From positions 1 to 64,000 of the forward strand of contig JBCCXL010000022.1 of NCBI GenBank assembly GCA_039191605.1: a stretch of 64,000 nt of DNA, given 5' to 3'. Each line of letters begins with the position of its first letter. Position 1 is the stretch's first letter. Source of the DNA: JBCCXL01 sp039191605 (GTDB lineage: Bacteria > Acidobacteriota > Thermoanaerobaculia > Multivoradales > JAHZIX01). Positions 12,001-24,000 of the stretch are shown here, piece after piece. The position numbers and the translations under genes are program-made. Under the pieces are notes generated by a model that did no database searches, had not been told where the DNA came from, and was given only the letters and a program-made list of their open reading frames with translations.

Positions 12001-15000
12001 GCTCCACCTGGAGGCCCCGCAGCCGTAGCGGGCGCAGCGGCAGGTTCTGCAGCATGAAGAAGGCCTGGAACAGCGGGGTGCGATCCAGCACCCGCTCCGG
12101 CGCCACGGCCTCCACCAGCTGCTCGAAGGGCAGATCCTGGTGGGTGAGGGCCGCCACTACCCGCCGCCGCTGAGCTACCAATAGTTGGTCGAAGCTCTGC
12201 CTCGGCTCCAGCGTCGATCGCAGCACCAGGGTGTTGGCGAAGAAGCCCATCACCCCCTCCAGCTGCGCCCGGGAGCGGCAGGCCACCGGGGTGCCGACGG
12301 CGAGATCCCGCTGCCCCGCCCAGCGCCCCAGCAGCAGCTGTAAGGAGCTCAAGGTGGTCATGAAGAGGGTGGCGCCGTAGCGCTGGGAAAGGGCCTCCAG
12401 GCCGGCGGTGAGGGCCGGGGGCAGCACGGCCCTCAGCCCGCTGCCGGGGCGGGAAGATCCCCTGCCCGGCCGGCGCGGGCGGTCCAAGGGCAGCTCCAGA
12501 GCCTCCAGCCCCTCCAGCTCCTGGCTCCAGAAGGCCAGCCGCTCTTCCACCTGGTGGGCTGAACCGCCCCCCCGCTGCCACGCCGCGAAGTCGAGGTAGC
12601 GGATGGGGAGCGGGGGAAGCGAAGATGGAGCATCGGAGGCCTGTGGAGATTCGCTCGCTGGGAGCTCCTCAGCCTCTTCAGCTCCCTCGCGCCCCTCGCG
12701 CTCTTCGCCTTCGATGGCTCCCGACAAAGCCCCCTGGGCAGGACGGTAGAGCAGCTCCAGCTCCCGCAGCCAGAGGGCGATGGACCAGCCGTCGACCATA
12801 GCGTGGTGGAAGTTGAAGGCGAAGAGATGCTGACTTGCCCCCAGCCGCAGTAGCCGATAGCGAGCCACCGGGCCCCGCAGCAGGTCGAAGGGCAGCAGGG
12901 TCTCCCTCCGCAGCAGTTCCGCCGCTAGCTCCCGGCGCCGGAGCTCCGGCAGCGCGGTGAGATCCACGACCTCCAGCCCGGGTCCCCCGGGAGCCGCGGG
13001 CCAAATGCGCTGTCGGGCTTCGTCCTCCCCCTCCACCAATCGGGTGCGCAGGGTACCGTGCCGTGCCTCCAGGGCTCCCAGGGCGCGGACGAAGGCCTCG
13101 ACCTCCAGCGCCCCCTCCAGCCGCACCGCCGCCGGCACGTTGTAGGCCGGCCCCGGCTCGAAGCGGTGGAGGAACCACAGGCGGCGCTGGGGGAAGGAGA
13201 GGGGGCCTTCGACGACGGCCTCGCCGAGGGGCGGAATCTGCACCTCGGCGGAGCCCGCTGACCCCTGCCGCAGAATCCGGGCCAGCCCGCGGGGCGTCGG
13301 CGACTCGAAGAGACGCAGCAGCGGAAGCTCAAAGCCCAGCTGAATGCGGACCTGAGTCACCAATCGGGTCGCCAACAGGCTGTGGCCTCCCAGCTCGAAG
13401 AAGCTCTCCGTCGGCGCGGGAGGCTGTCGTTCCAGCACGCTGCCGAAGAGCTGAGCGAGAGCGTCTTCCAGGGCGTCTTCCAGGAGACCGTCTCCCTCCC
13501 CCGCGGTAGGCGAAGCCGACCCAGGATGAGCCCCCTGGCCCTGAGTCGCGGGACGGGGCAGGGCCTCCACATCCACCTTGCCCCCGACGCGACGAGTAAA
13601 GGAGTCCACCACCATCACCGCCGCTGGCACCATCACCGCCGGCAGCTCCGCCACCAGCGCCTGCCTCAGCTCGTCTCCCAAGGTCGCCGCAGACTCCCCC
13701 TTCGCCACCACCCAGGCCAGCAGCTCTCCGCTGCCCGGCGGCAGCAGCACTAAGGCCTGAGCGACCTCCCCTCGGCGAGTCAGCCGCTCCTCAACTTCCC
13801 CGGGCTCGACCCGGAAGCCCCGTACCTTGACCTGGCGATCGGCGCGGCCGACGAATTCCAATTCGCCGTCCCGACGCCAGCGGGCTAGGTCTCCGGTGCG
13901 GTAGAGGCGATCTCCGGGAGATACCGGCGCCGGATGAGGAAGAAAGCGGTGAGCGGTAGCGGCGGGGCGCCGATGGTAGCCGAGGGCGAGGCAGGACCCC
14001 GCCAGACAAAGCTCTCCGACGATGCCGACGCCAACGGGGCGATCGCTTTGGCGCTCCAGCACCAGCGCCTGGGCACCTACCACCGGTCGGCCGATGGGCA
14101 CCGCCGTGGGCACCCGCGGGAAGCGAGGTCCACCCTGCGCCTGCCCGGGATTTAGCTCCTTCACTCTGAAGCCCCACTGCGTGGCCACCACCGTCGCCTC
14201 CGTCGGGCCGTAGGTGTTGAGCACCGAGGTCCCCGGCGCCGCGTGCCGCGCCCAGCGCTTCAGCGCCCCGGAGCGCAGTCGCTCTCCGCCGAGCACCGTG
14301 AGCCGCGGGTAGCGAGGATCCCCCTGGCGAGCTCCCGCCGCCAGCGCCGCGCTCAGCTCGTGCCAGAAGGCCGTCGGCAGGTCCACCACGTCCAGCCGAG
14401 CAGCGGCGCAGGCGTTGAGAAATCCCTGAGGGTCGAGCGTCTCCACTTCATCCCTCAGCACCAGAGAGGCTCCGGCGCTGAGGGTGGCCCACACCTCTTC
14501 GACGCTGGCGTCGAAGGAGAGGGCCGAGAAGAAGAGACAGCGCTGGCCGGGGCCGAGGGCGAAGCGGCGGCCCGCCCCCCGCACGTAGCCGGCGGCGGCG
14601 AGATGGGAAACCATCACCCCTCGCGGACGACCGGTGGACCCGGAGGTGTAGATCAAGTAGGCCGACTGCTGGGGATGGGGACGGTGAACCTGCTCCGCGG
14701 TGGGAGAATACAGGGCCTCAACCGAGGCGCCCCCGGAGCCTAGGTCTCGCCCAATGGAATCCCCCGGCACCACCACCGGAATCAGCCCGAAGACCGCCTC
14801 CAGCGGCTCTTCGTCCGCCGCCCGCACCACGAAGCGAGCTCCAGAATCTTCCACCATGAAGCTCAGGCGCCGCGGCGGATAGGAGGGGTCGAGGGGTAGA
14901 TAGGCGCCACCGGCGTAGAGCACCCCCAGCTGACCGGCGATGAGCCCCGGACGGCGACGCATCGCCACCGCCACCACTTCTCCAGCGGCCAGCTGGTGGC

Positions 15001-18000
15001 GCCGCAGCTGTCGCGCCACCGCCAGCGCCTGATGGTGAAGCTGCGCAAAGGAGAGGCTCTGCCCCCCGGGGCGATCCCGGGCGGCGTCCAGATCCATCAC
15101 CGCCGGCATCTCCGGCTGCTGCCGAGCCCAGCGCATCACGGCGCCGTGGAGACTCGCGCCCTCGCCGCCGGCGAGGGTCTCCGGGCCGGCCCCCCAGCCC
15201 CATTCGGTCTGCGTCTCGTGCCGCTCCGCGGCGCTCAATAAGGGCAGCTCCGCCAGCGAACAGTCCGGCTCCCGGGCGGCGAATTCCAGCATCCGCCCCA
15301 GGGCCCTCAGCCAGCGCCGGGCGGTGGTCGGATCGAAGAGATCCCGGGCGTAGAGCAAGCGCAGCCGCAGCGCCCGGCCGCCATCGCCGGATTCCAGCTC
15401 TCCCGCCACCAGGCTGAGATCGACGTGGGCGCGCTCCGAGTCTTCCGCCAGCGGTTCTAGCCTAGCGCCCAGCACCCCTTCCTGCGGCGGCGAGAAGTTC
15501 TGCAGCACCACCAGGCTTTGAAAGATCGGCGAGCGGGAACGATCCCGTTCCGGCGCCACGGCATCCAGCACCGATTCGAAGGGCACGTCCTGATCGGTAA
15601 AGGCCTCGAGAATGCGCTCCCGGCAGCGAGCCAGATAATCCGCCAGCGGAAGCGAGGGGCGCACCGGCCCGAGGTCCATCGGCAGCGCCAAGTTATTGAC
15701 GAAGAAGCCCACCAGGTCCTCCATCTCGCGGCGATCCCGCTGCGCGATGAAGGTACCGATGGCGAAGCGGCGCTGGCCGGAGAGCCGACCCAGCAAAGCC
15801 CCGAAGAGGGCCGTCAACACCATGAAGAGAGTGGCGCCGGAAGCTCCCGCCAGGGCGAGGACGGCATCCCTCACCGGCGGCGGCAGGGTGATGTACTCGC
15901 TGGCGCCACGAGATGAGGCCAGCGCCGGGCGCGGGCGGTCGGTGGGCAAATCGAGAGCCGGAAGATCCTCCAGGCGCTCTTTCCAGGCCTCCAGGGCCGC
16001 CGCCAGCTCCCCCTTCGCCAGCCGTCGCTGCTGCCAGGAGGCGACGTCCGCCGGGCTCAGCTCCAGCGGCGCCGGGGGCGCTTCCTGGTCGGCGTAATAA
16101 GCCACTAAATCCCGCAGCAGCAGGTGCGCCGACCAGCCGTCGGAAACGATGTGGTGGTGATTGAAGATCAGGTGGTGGGCCGCCGCCGAGCGCACGACGA
16201 AGAAGCGCCACAGCGGGCCCCGGCGCAGATCAAAGGGGCGCCGATAATCCTGCCGCGCCAGCCGCCGAGGCTCCGAATCCGCCAGAGAGGCGGGCAAGGC
16301 CCGCAGGTCGATCCAGCACAAGCTCGGCTCCCCCGGCCTCGGCGGCTGCACCCGCTGCACGGGCCCCTTCTCCGACTCTACGAAAACGGTGCGCAGAGAG
16401 GGATGACGAGCGATCACCGCCGCCAGCGCGATCTCTAGTCGGCGAGGCTCCAGGGCAGCCGCCAGCCGGGCCGCCGCCGGCAGATGATAGGCGATACCGC
16501 CGGGCTCCAGTCGATCCAGGAACCACATCCGCTGCTGGGAGGGGGAGAGGGGAAAGTCGCCGTGCTGCTGATCGCAGACCCGAGGAATGGAGGAGGATGC
16601 CGGGAGGCCCCGAGCCCCGGATTCGGATTCGACGCCCGGCGAGCCGTGTTCAGCCTCCTCCGATTCCGCTCCTGGCTCTTCTTCCGGCGTCTCTTCTTGA
16701 GCCTGTGTCCAGCGCGATTCGAGATCCCCCAGATGGCGTCCGAGGGCCGCTACTGAGGGATGCTCGAAGAGATCCCGCAACGGCAGCCCCGGCGCCAGCT
16801 CCTGGCGCACCCGAGCGACCAATTGTGTGGCCAGCAGGGAGTGCCCGCCGAGGTCGAAGAAATCGTCCTCCGCCCCCACCTCGTCGAGGCCCAACACCTC
16901 GCGGAAGAGCTCCGCCAGGCGGATCTCTCGATCTCCCCGGGGAGCCCGCGAAGACGCCGTCGCCGGCTCCTGAGCCTGCGCCCGCTGCCGCAGCCGGCGG
17001 CGATCGATCTTACCGGTGGCGCCCACCGGCAGGCGCTCCCCCAGCGCCAGCACTTCGACGGAGGAGGGCACCATCACTTCCGGCAGATGCTGCCGCAGCG
17101 CCTGTCGCAGCCCGGCTTCCGAGAGTTCCCCTTCCGACAACTCCGGATCCGACAACTCCGAAGCCTCGCCGGAGGGACCATCCTCGGCCACCACGAAGGC
17201 CGCCAGACGGCAGGAGCCACCGTCGGGCACGTCCACAACCACCGCCTCGCCGACCCCCGGCAGTCGCCGCAGGGCGGTCTCCACCTCCCCCAGCTCCACC
17301 CGGATGCCGCGCACCTGCACCTGGCGATCGATGCGGCCGGCGAAGAGCAGCGCCCCGTCGGCCCGCCAGCGGGCGAGGTCACCGGACAGATAGCGCCGCG
17401 CTCCTAACTCCCCCCTCGCTGCCGCCAGGGGGTCCGGCACGAAGACGGCGGCGGTCGCCGCGGCACGATCGAGATAGCCTCGGGCCACCGAGGGGCCGCC
17501 GATGGCCAGCTGCCCCACCACCCCGGGGGGGACCGGGCACCCCTGGGGATCGAGGATCGCCAGCTGCGCCTGGGCCACCGGGCGACCGATGGGCAGGCTG
17601 GCGGAGGGCTCCCTCCGGCCGTCCCGGCGGCAGCGCCAGGAGGTCACCGAGACGGTGGCCTCGGTGGGGCCGTAGCGGTTCAGCAGCTGGGCCGAATGCA
17701 CCGCCGCGAAGCGCTCCGGCAGATCCGCCGGCACCGTCTCACCGCCGGTGATCACCGTGCGCAGGGAGCTCAGCTGGGCGAAGTCCCGGCGCTGCAGCAG
17801 CGCCTCCAGCATCGCCGGCGGAAAGGAGGCCTGGGTCATCTTCCGCTGGCCCAGCAGCGACACCAGGTAGTCCGGATCCTGATGCCCCCCGGGGCGGGCC
17901 ATCTCCACCCGCCCCCCCACCAGCAGCGGCCCGAAGATCTCCATCACCGAGACGTCGAAGGCCAGGGTGGTCTTGTGCAGGAAGGCGTCGTCGCGGCGAA

Positions 18001-21000
18001 AATCTTCTCGTCGAGCGTATTCCAGGCGATTGGTCAGCGCCCGGTGGGAGACCACCACCCCCTTCGGCTTGCCGGTGGACCCGGACGTGTAGAGCACGTA
18101 GGCGGCGCTCTCCGGGTGGAGGCCGTCAGATTCCTCGGAGGACTCCACGGCGACTCCCCTCTCGGATCCGTCTACCGACTGCTCCCGCAGCTCGGTGAAG
18201 AGCACTACCTCCTGCCCTTCCCGATGCTGCCCCTCCGGATGCTGACCCACCAGCGCCGCGGCGCCGCGGTGATCCGCCACCACGAGATGCAGCCTCGCCT
18301 CTCGGCGCAGCAGATCCAGCCGCTCCGCCGGCAGCTCAGGATCCAGCGGCACCCAGCAGCCACCGCTGCGCAGCACTCCCAGCAGCACCACCAGCAGCTC
18401 CAGGGAGCGCTCCATGGCGAGACCCACTCGCACGTCCGGACCAACTCCTCGGCGCGAGAGAGCGAGGGCGATGTGGCCGGAGCGCCGCCACAGCTCGTCG
18501 TAGGACAGGGCATCGCCGGCGTCCAGCACCACGGCGATGCGCTCCCGGTGGAGAGCCACAGAAGCAGCCAGCCGCGACGGCAGATCGAGGAAATCCGAAG
18601 CTTCTAGCGAGGCTTCCGACAGGGTCCCACCGACAGCGCCGAATCCGTAATGGGGCCGCGGCGCCGTCCACTCCACCAGGCTGTGGTGGCGCTCCGCCGC
18701 GCTCATCCAGGGCAGCTGAGCCCATGGCAGCTGCGGGCTCGCCAGCGCCGACTCCGCCAGGGTCACCAAGCGGCGATGGAGACGGGCGACGGTAGTCGCG
18801 TCGAAGCGCTCGCGGCGGTAGATCCACTGTCCCACCAGGTCGCCCCCGGCCTCGTTCCACAGCGCCAGGCTGAGCTCGAATTTCGATACTTCCAGGGGCG
18901 TAGGGGCGGGAGCTACCCGAATCTCTCCCGCCGGGGCGCGAAAGGCCTCCACGTTCTGCAGCGCGAAGACGGTCTCGAAGAAGGGGTGCCGCCCCGCCTC
19001 GCGCTCCGGCATCAGAGCCTCCACCAGCTGCTCGAAGGGGAGCTGGCGACGAGCGAGGGCGGCGCGCACCTGGGTCTTGACTCGACCCACCAAAGTGCCG
19101 AAGCCCTCGCTGCCGCTCCCGAGGTCGAAGCGCAGCGGCAGAGTGTTGACGAAAAAGCCCACCAGAGATTCCAGCTCCTCCGTCTCCCGCCCCGCCACCG
19201 GCGTGCCGATCACCACGTCCCGCTGCTGGGCGTGACGCCCCAGCAGCAGGCCGTAGAGGCTGAGGCCGACCTCGAAGGGTGTCGCCGCGGCCCGGCGGCA
19301 GAAGGCCTCGAGCCGCTCCCCCACCCCGCCCCAGCGCACCCGCAGCCGAGCGCCGGCCACCTGCGGCGAGGCGCCGCGGGGGCGATCCGCCGGCAGCTCC
19401 AGATGGGGCGCCTGCTCCAGCGCCCGGCGCCAGTGGGCCAGCAGCGCCGCCCGGGCCTCCCCCCGCAGCGCCGCCCGCTGACGACGGGCGTGCTCCAAAG
19501 CGCTCGAAGGCAGAGGCGGTAGCCGCACCTCGTCGTTCCCGCGGGCGACATCCGGCAACACCCTGTCGTCCCGGCGGGCGGCTTCCAGCAGCACCGCCAG
19601 CTCCCGAGCCACCACTCCGGCGGACCAGCCGTCGAAGACGATATGGTGCACCGCCAGCAGCAGCCGATGATGGGTCGGCCCGTCCTCCAGCAGCAGCAGC
19701 ACCGCCCGCAGCAGCGGGCCGGCTTCGAGATCGAAGCTCCGCTCCCCACAGCGCAGCGTCAGCCCCTCGACGATGCGCTGGCGCTCCCCGACCTCCAGAC
19801 CCCGCAGATCGACCACCGGCATCGGCCCCAGCCAGCGCCTCACCGCCGTCGGCGCCAACACCCGCTGCCGCGGCTCTCCCCCCTGTTCAAAGAAGGTCGT
19901 GCGCAGCGCCCCCTGGCGCTGCACCACCCGGACCAAGGCCTCTTCCACTTCCCCGGGGGCCACCGGACCCCGCAGATCCAGGGGAAGCCGCTCGTGGTAG
20001 AGCCCCCGCACCTCCCCCAGCTGCTCCAGGAACCACAATCGCTGCTGAGAGAAGGCCGCCGGTCCTTCCTCAGACGTCGGCGGCTGAGCTTCAGCGCCGG
20101 AGAAGCTCGGCGCAGCCTCTAACTCTCGAGAGCTCTGCTCGCTGGACGTCGAGGGGCTCAGGGCCTCCAGGTGAAGCGCTAAATCCGCCACCACCGGGCG
20201 GGTGAGGAGGGCGTCCAGGGGCAGGTCATCCCCCAACTCCCGGCGCAGACGAGAGAGCAGCCGAGTGCCCAGCAGGGAATGACCGCCGAGCTCGAAGAAG
20301 TCGTCCAGCGCCCCCACCGGGCCCAGGCCCAGCAGCTCGCCGTAGAGCTCCGCCAGGCGCTCTTCCCACGGCGTACGGGGAGCCACGAAGGCGGTCTCCA
20401 GTGGAGGGCGGGGGGCGCGCTCCACCGCCGCTGAGGCAGCTGGGGGATCTCCACTATCGGCGGAGAAATCAGCCGTGGCGGGCAGCTCAGCAGCCGATAC
20501 CTTCGCCACCGCCCCTGCCGGGCCGGCGGCGGGCACCCAATAGCTGCGCCGCTCGAAGGGATAGGTGGGCAGCTCCACCCGGCGCCGCGGGGTCGCCGAG
20601 AGCTGCGGCCAGTCGATCTCTACGCCGTGGAGCCACAGCCGACCGGCGCTCTCCAGGCAGTGCTCGAAAGCCGCAGCGGGAGCGGCGCCTCGGCCCCCGG
20701 CGGGGGGCAGCGAGGAGATCACCGCCGTCTCCGGCGGACGCAGCGGATGGCGGCGCGCCAGCTGGCCGAGGGCATGGCCCGGACCGACCTCCAGCAGCAC
20801 CCGCCGGGGCTCCCGGAAGAGCTCCTCCAGGGCGTCCGTGAAGCGCACCGGACGCCGCAGCTGGCGCGCCCAATAGCCGGGATCGATGGCCTCGTCGGGG
20901 CGAATCCAGCGCCCGCTGAGGTTGGAGAAGAAGGGGCGCTGAGGAGGCGATAGCTCGACCTGCTCCAGCACCCGACGGAAGCTCTCGGCGGCGGGCTCCA

Positions 21001-24000
21001 TCGTCGCGCTGTGGAAGGCGTGGGAGGTGCGCAGGGACCTCACCTCCACCCCCTGCCGGGACCAGCGTTCCAGGCACCGCGCCACCGCATCCCGGGGACC
21101 GGTGATCACCGTGCTACGAGGGCCGTTGAGGGCGGCGATCTCCACTCGCGCCCCTGCTCCCTCTTTCGCCGCCAGCTGCTCCCCCAACTGATCCTCTACC
21201 TGTTCCTCTACCCAGGGGGCGCCGCGCCCCACCGCCGCCATCGCCCCCGGCGGCTGGGCCGCCATCAGCTCGCCTCGCAGCGCCATCAGGCACACTACCT
21301 CCGCGGGCTCCAGCACCCCCGCCAGGGCCGCCGCCACCCACTCGCCGACGGAATGGCCGAGATAGGCCTCCGCCCGCACTCCCCAATGTTCCCACAGCTC
21401 CGCCAAGGCCAGCTCGACGATAGCGAGGGCCGGCTGAGCGAGCTCCGTGCGCCGCAGCCGGCGGGCGATCTCTTCAGATCCCGCCGCGGCGGGATCCAGC
21501 AGCGCGGTGCGCAGCTCGGAGGCTAATCCTAGGGCCCATTCCGCATCGAGCCCTGGGGCCGAGGCGCTCCGCCAGCGGGGCGCCTCGGCGAGGGCATTGA
21601 GGAGCCGATCCACGGCGGCGGCGAAGCGCGGCTCCCGGGCCGCCAGGTCCGCCGCCATCGACGGATGCTGAGCCCCCTGCCCCGGCAGCAGGAAGACCAC
21701 CGGCCGCTGGCGATCGCCGCAATGCCGGGTGCGCACCGCCGGCCCGCCCGCGCCCCGCAGGGCCTGAAGGACCTGCTCCCCATCCCCGGCGACCACCGTC
21801 CGCCGCCAGGGCAGAGGCCGACGCCCGACCTGGAGCGTAAAGGCGATGTCCGCCAGCGGCGGGGCCTCCCGCTGTGCTTCCTGCTGGACCTCCTGCTGGA
21901 CCTCCTCCGCCTCTTGCCCTAGGTGCTCCACCAGACGCTCCGTCACCGCCTCGAGGGCCGACTCCGTCGCCGCCGAGAGCACCAATAAGCTAGATGGGGG
22001 CAGGCTAGGCGACGGCGAGCCGGAATTCTCGCGGGAGAGCGACGGCGGCGCCTCCTCCAGCACCGCGTGGGCGTTGGTGCCCCCCATGCCGAAGGAGCTC
22101 ACCGCCGCTCGCCTCGGCCCTGCGGCGCCCTCGCCGCTTCCCGGAGTATGCCAGGGGCGAGCCTCGGGGCTCACCTGGAAGGGGGTGTCGGACCACCGGA
22201 TCTGAGGGTTCAGCCGCCGCCAATGGGCGGTGGCGGGGATCTCTCCGTGGCGCAGAGCGAGCACCGCGCGAATCAGCCCGGCGATGCCGGCGGCGGCGTC
22301 CAGGTGGCCGACGTGCCCTTTGATGGAGCCCAGCCAGCAGGTTTCCCGCCCCGCCTCGGCGCCGTAGGTCTCCCGCAGCGCCGCCACCTCCACCGGGTCC
22401 CCCAGCCGGGTGGCGGTGCCGTGGGCCTCCACGTAGCCGATGGTGGAGGGCTCTACCGCCGCCGCCGCCAGCGCCGACCGAATCACCGCGATCTGCCCCT
22501 CCACCCCGGGAGCGGAAAAGGCCTGGCGCCGGGCCCCGTCGTTGTTCATCGCCGTGCCGCGGATCACCGCGTGGATGACGTCGCCGTCCGCCAGCGCATC
22601 CTCCAGCCGACGCAGCGCCACCACCGCGACGCCGCAGCCGTTGACGGTGCCGTCGGAATCCGCATCGAAGGGGCGGCAGCGGCCGTCCGCCGACAGGATC
22701 CCGCCGGGCTCGTAGAGATGCCCTCCGCGGCGACGGCGCACCGAGGCACCGCCGGCCAGGGCGACATCACATTCTTCGTCCAGCAGGCTGCGGCAGGCGA
22801 GGTGCACCGCCGAGAGGGAGGTGGAGCAGGCGGTCTGCACCCCCAGGCTCGGCCCCCGCAGATCGAGGGTGTGGGAAACCCGAGCCGGGAGATGATCCGG
22901 GCGATTGCCCAATATGATTTGAAGCTGAGGCACGGAGGCCATCAGCTGAGGCGAGGCCTCCACCCGCGCGAGGTAGGTGCTGGGGCTCGAGCCGGCGAAG
23001 ACCCCGATGCCGGCGCCGTAGCGCTCCGGATCGTAGCCGGCCCGCTCCAGCACCTCCCAGCAGCATTCCAGGAAGAGGCGGTGCTGGGGGTCCACCACCT
23101 GAGCTTCCCGGGGCGAGAAGCCGAAGAGGGGAGCGTCGAAGAGCTCCGGGGCCGCCAGGGCGCCGAGCACCGGCACGAAGTCGGGGTGATCCAGCCACTG
23201 CGCGCTCCAGCCCTCCTCCATCAGCTCCTGGCGCTGAAAGCGGGTCAGAAGATCCTCCCCGCCGCGCATCGCGGACCACAGCGTGTCGGCGTCGTCGGCG
23301 CCGGGGAAACGCAGGGCCATCCCCACTACCGCCACCGCCCTCGACCTGGAGATCTCCCGTGGCCCCCGAGCGAGCAGCCCCGAAGCTGGCGCCGCTTCAC
23401 GGGGAGAGGAAATCGAGGACCGATCCTCCAGCCCTCCCCCCCCGAGGGCCGTCGCCAGCTGCCGTACCGAAGGGTGGCGGAAAAGCAGGGCGACCTCCAC
23501 CGGACGCTCCAGGGCCCGCTCCAGCTTCTCCACCACCGTGACCGCCATCAGCGAATGGCCGCCGATCTCGAAAAAAGATCGGGTCGGGTCGATCTGCCGC
23601 GGAGCGAGATCCAGCACCTCCCCCCACACCTCCAGGATCCTGCGCTCCAGCTCGCCGCTTGCCGCCGTGGTGGTCACGGCCCCCTCCTGCCCCAGCCAGC
23701 GCACCGTCAGCGCCGCCAGCGCCCGGCGGTCGACCTTGCCGGAAGGGTTGGTGGGCATGGCCTCCAGCACGCGGAATCCCGTCGGCACCATGGCCTCCGG
23801 CAGCGATTCCAGGAGCTCCCGCCGCAGCTCATCTAGATCGAGGGCTTCGAAGACCCGATCCTCGGCGGCTGAGGCATCACGCTCGCTGGTCTCTTCAGAT
23901 TCTTTTGCTTCAACATCCCGCGGCGGCTTCGCCGCCGGCACCACATAGGCCGCCAGGGCGGTATCGCCTCGCCTCTCCACCGCCAGCACCGCCGCCTCGG

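Noticed and set aside
20310..20750. Possible KR domain between AT and carrier of the PKS module
   Set aside because: The space is about 75-150 residues with no GxGxxG or catalytic Tyr-Lys pattern, far below the ~400 residues a KR region needs.
22067..23836. 589-aa plus-strand frame opposite the ketosynthase
   Set aside because: It is antisense to the conserved KS and carries no motif.
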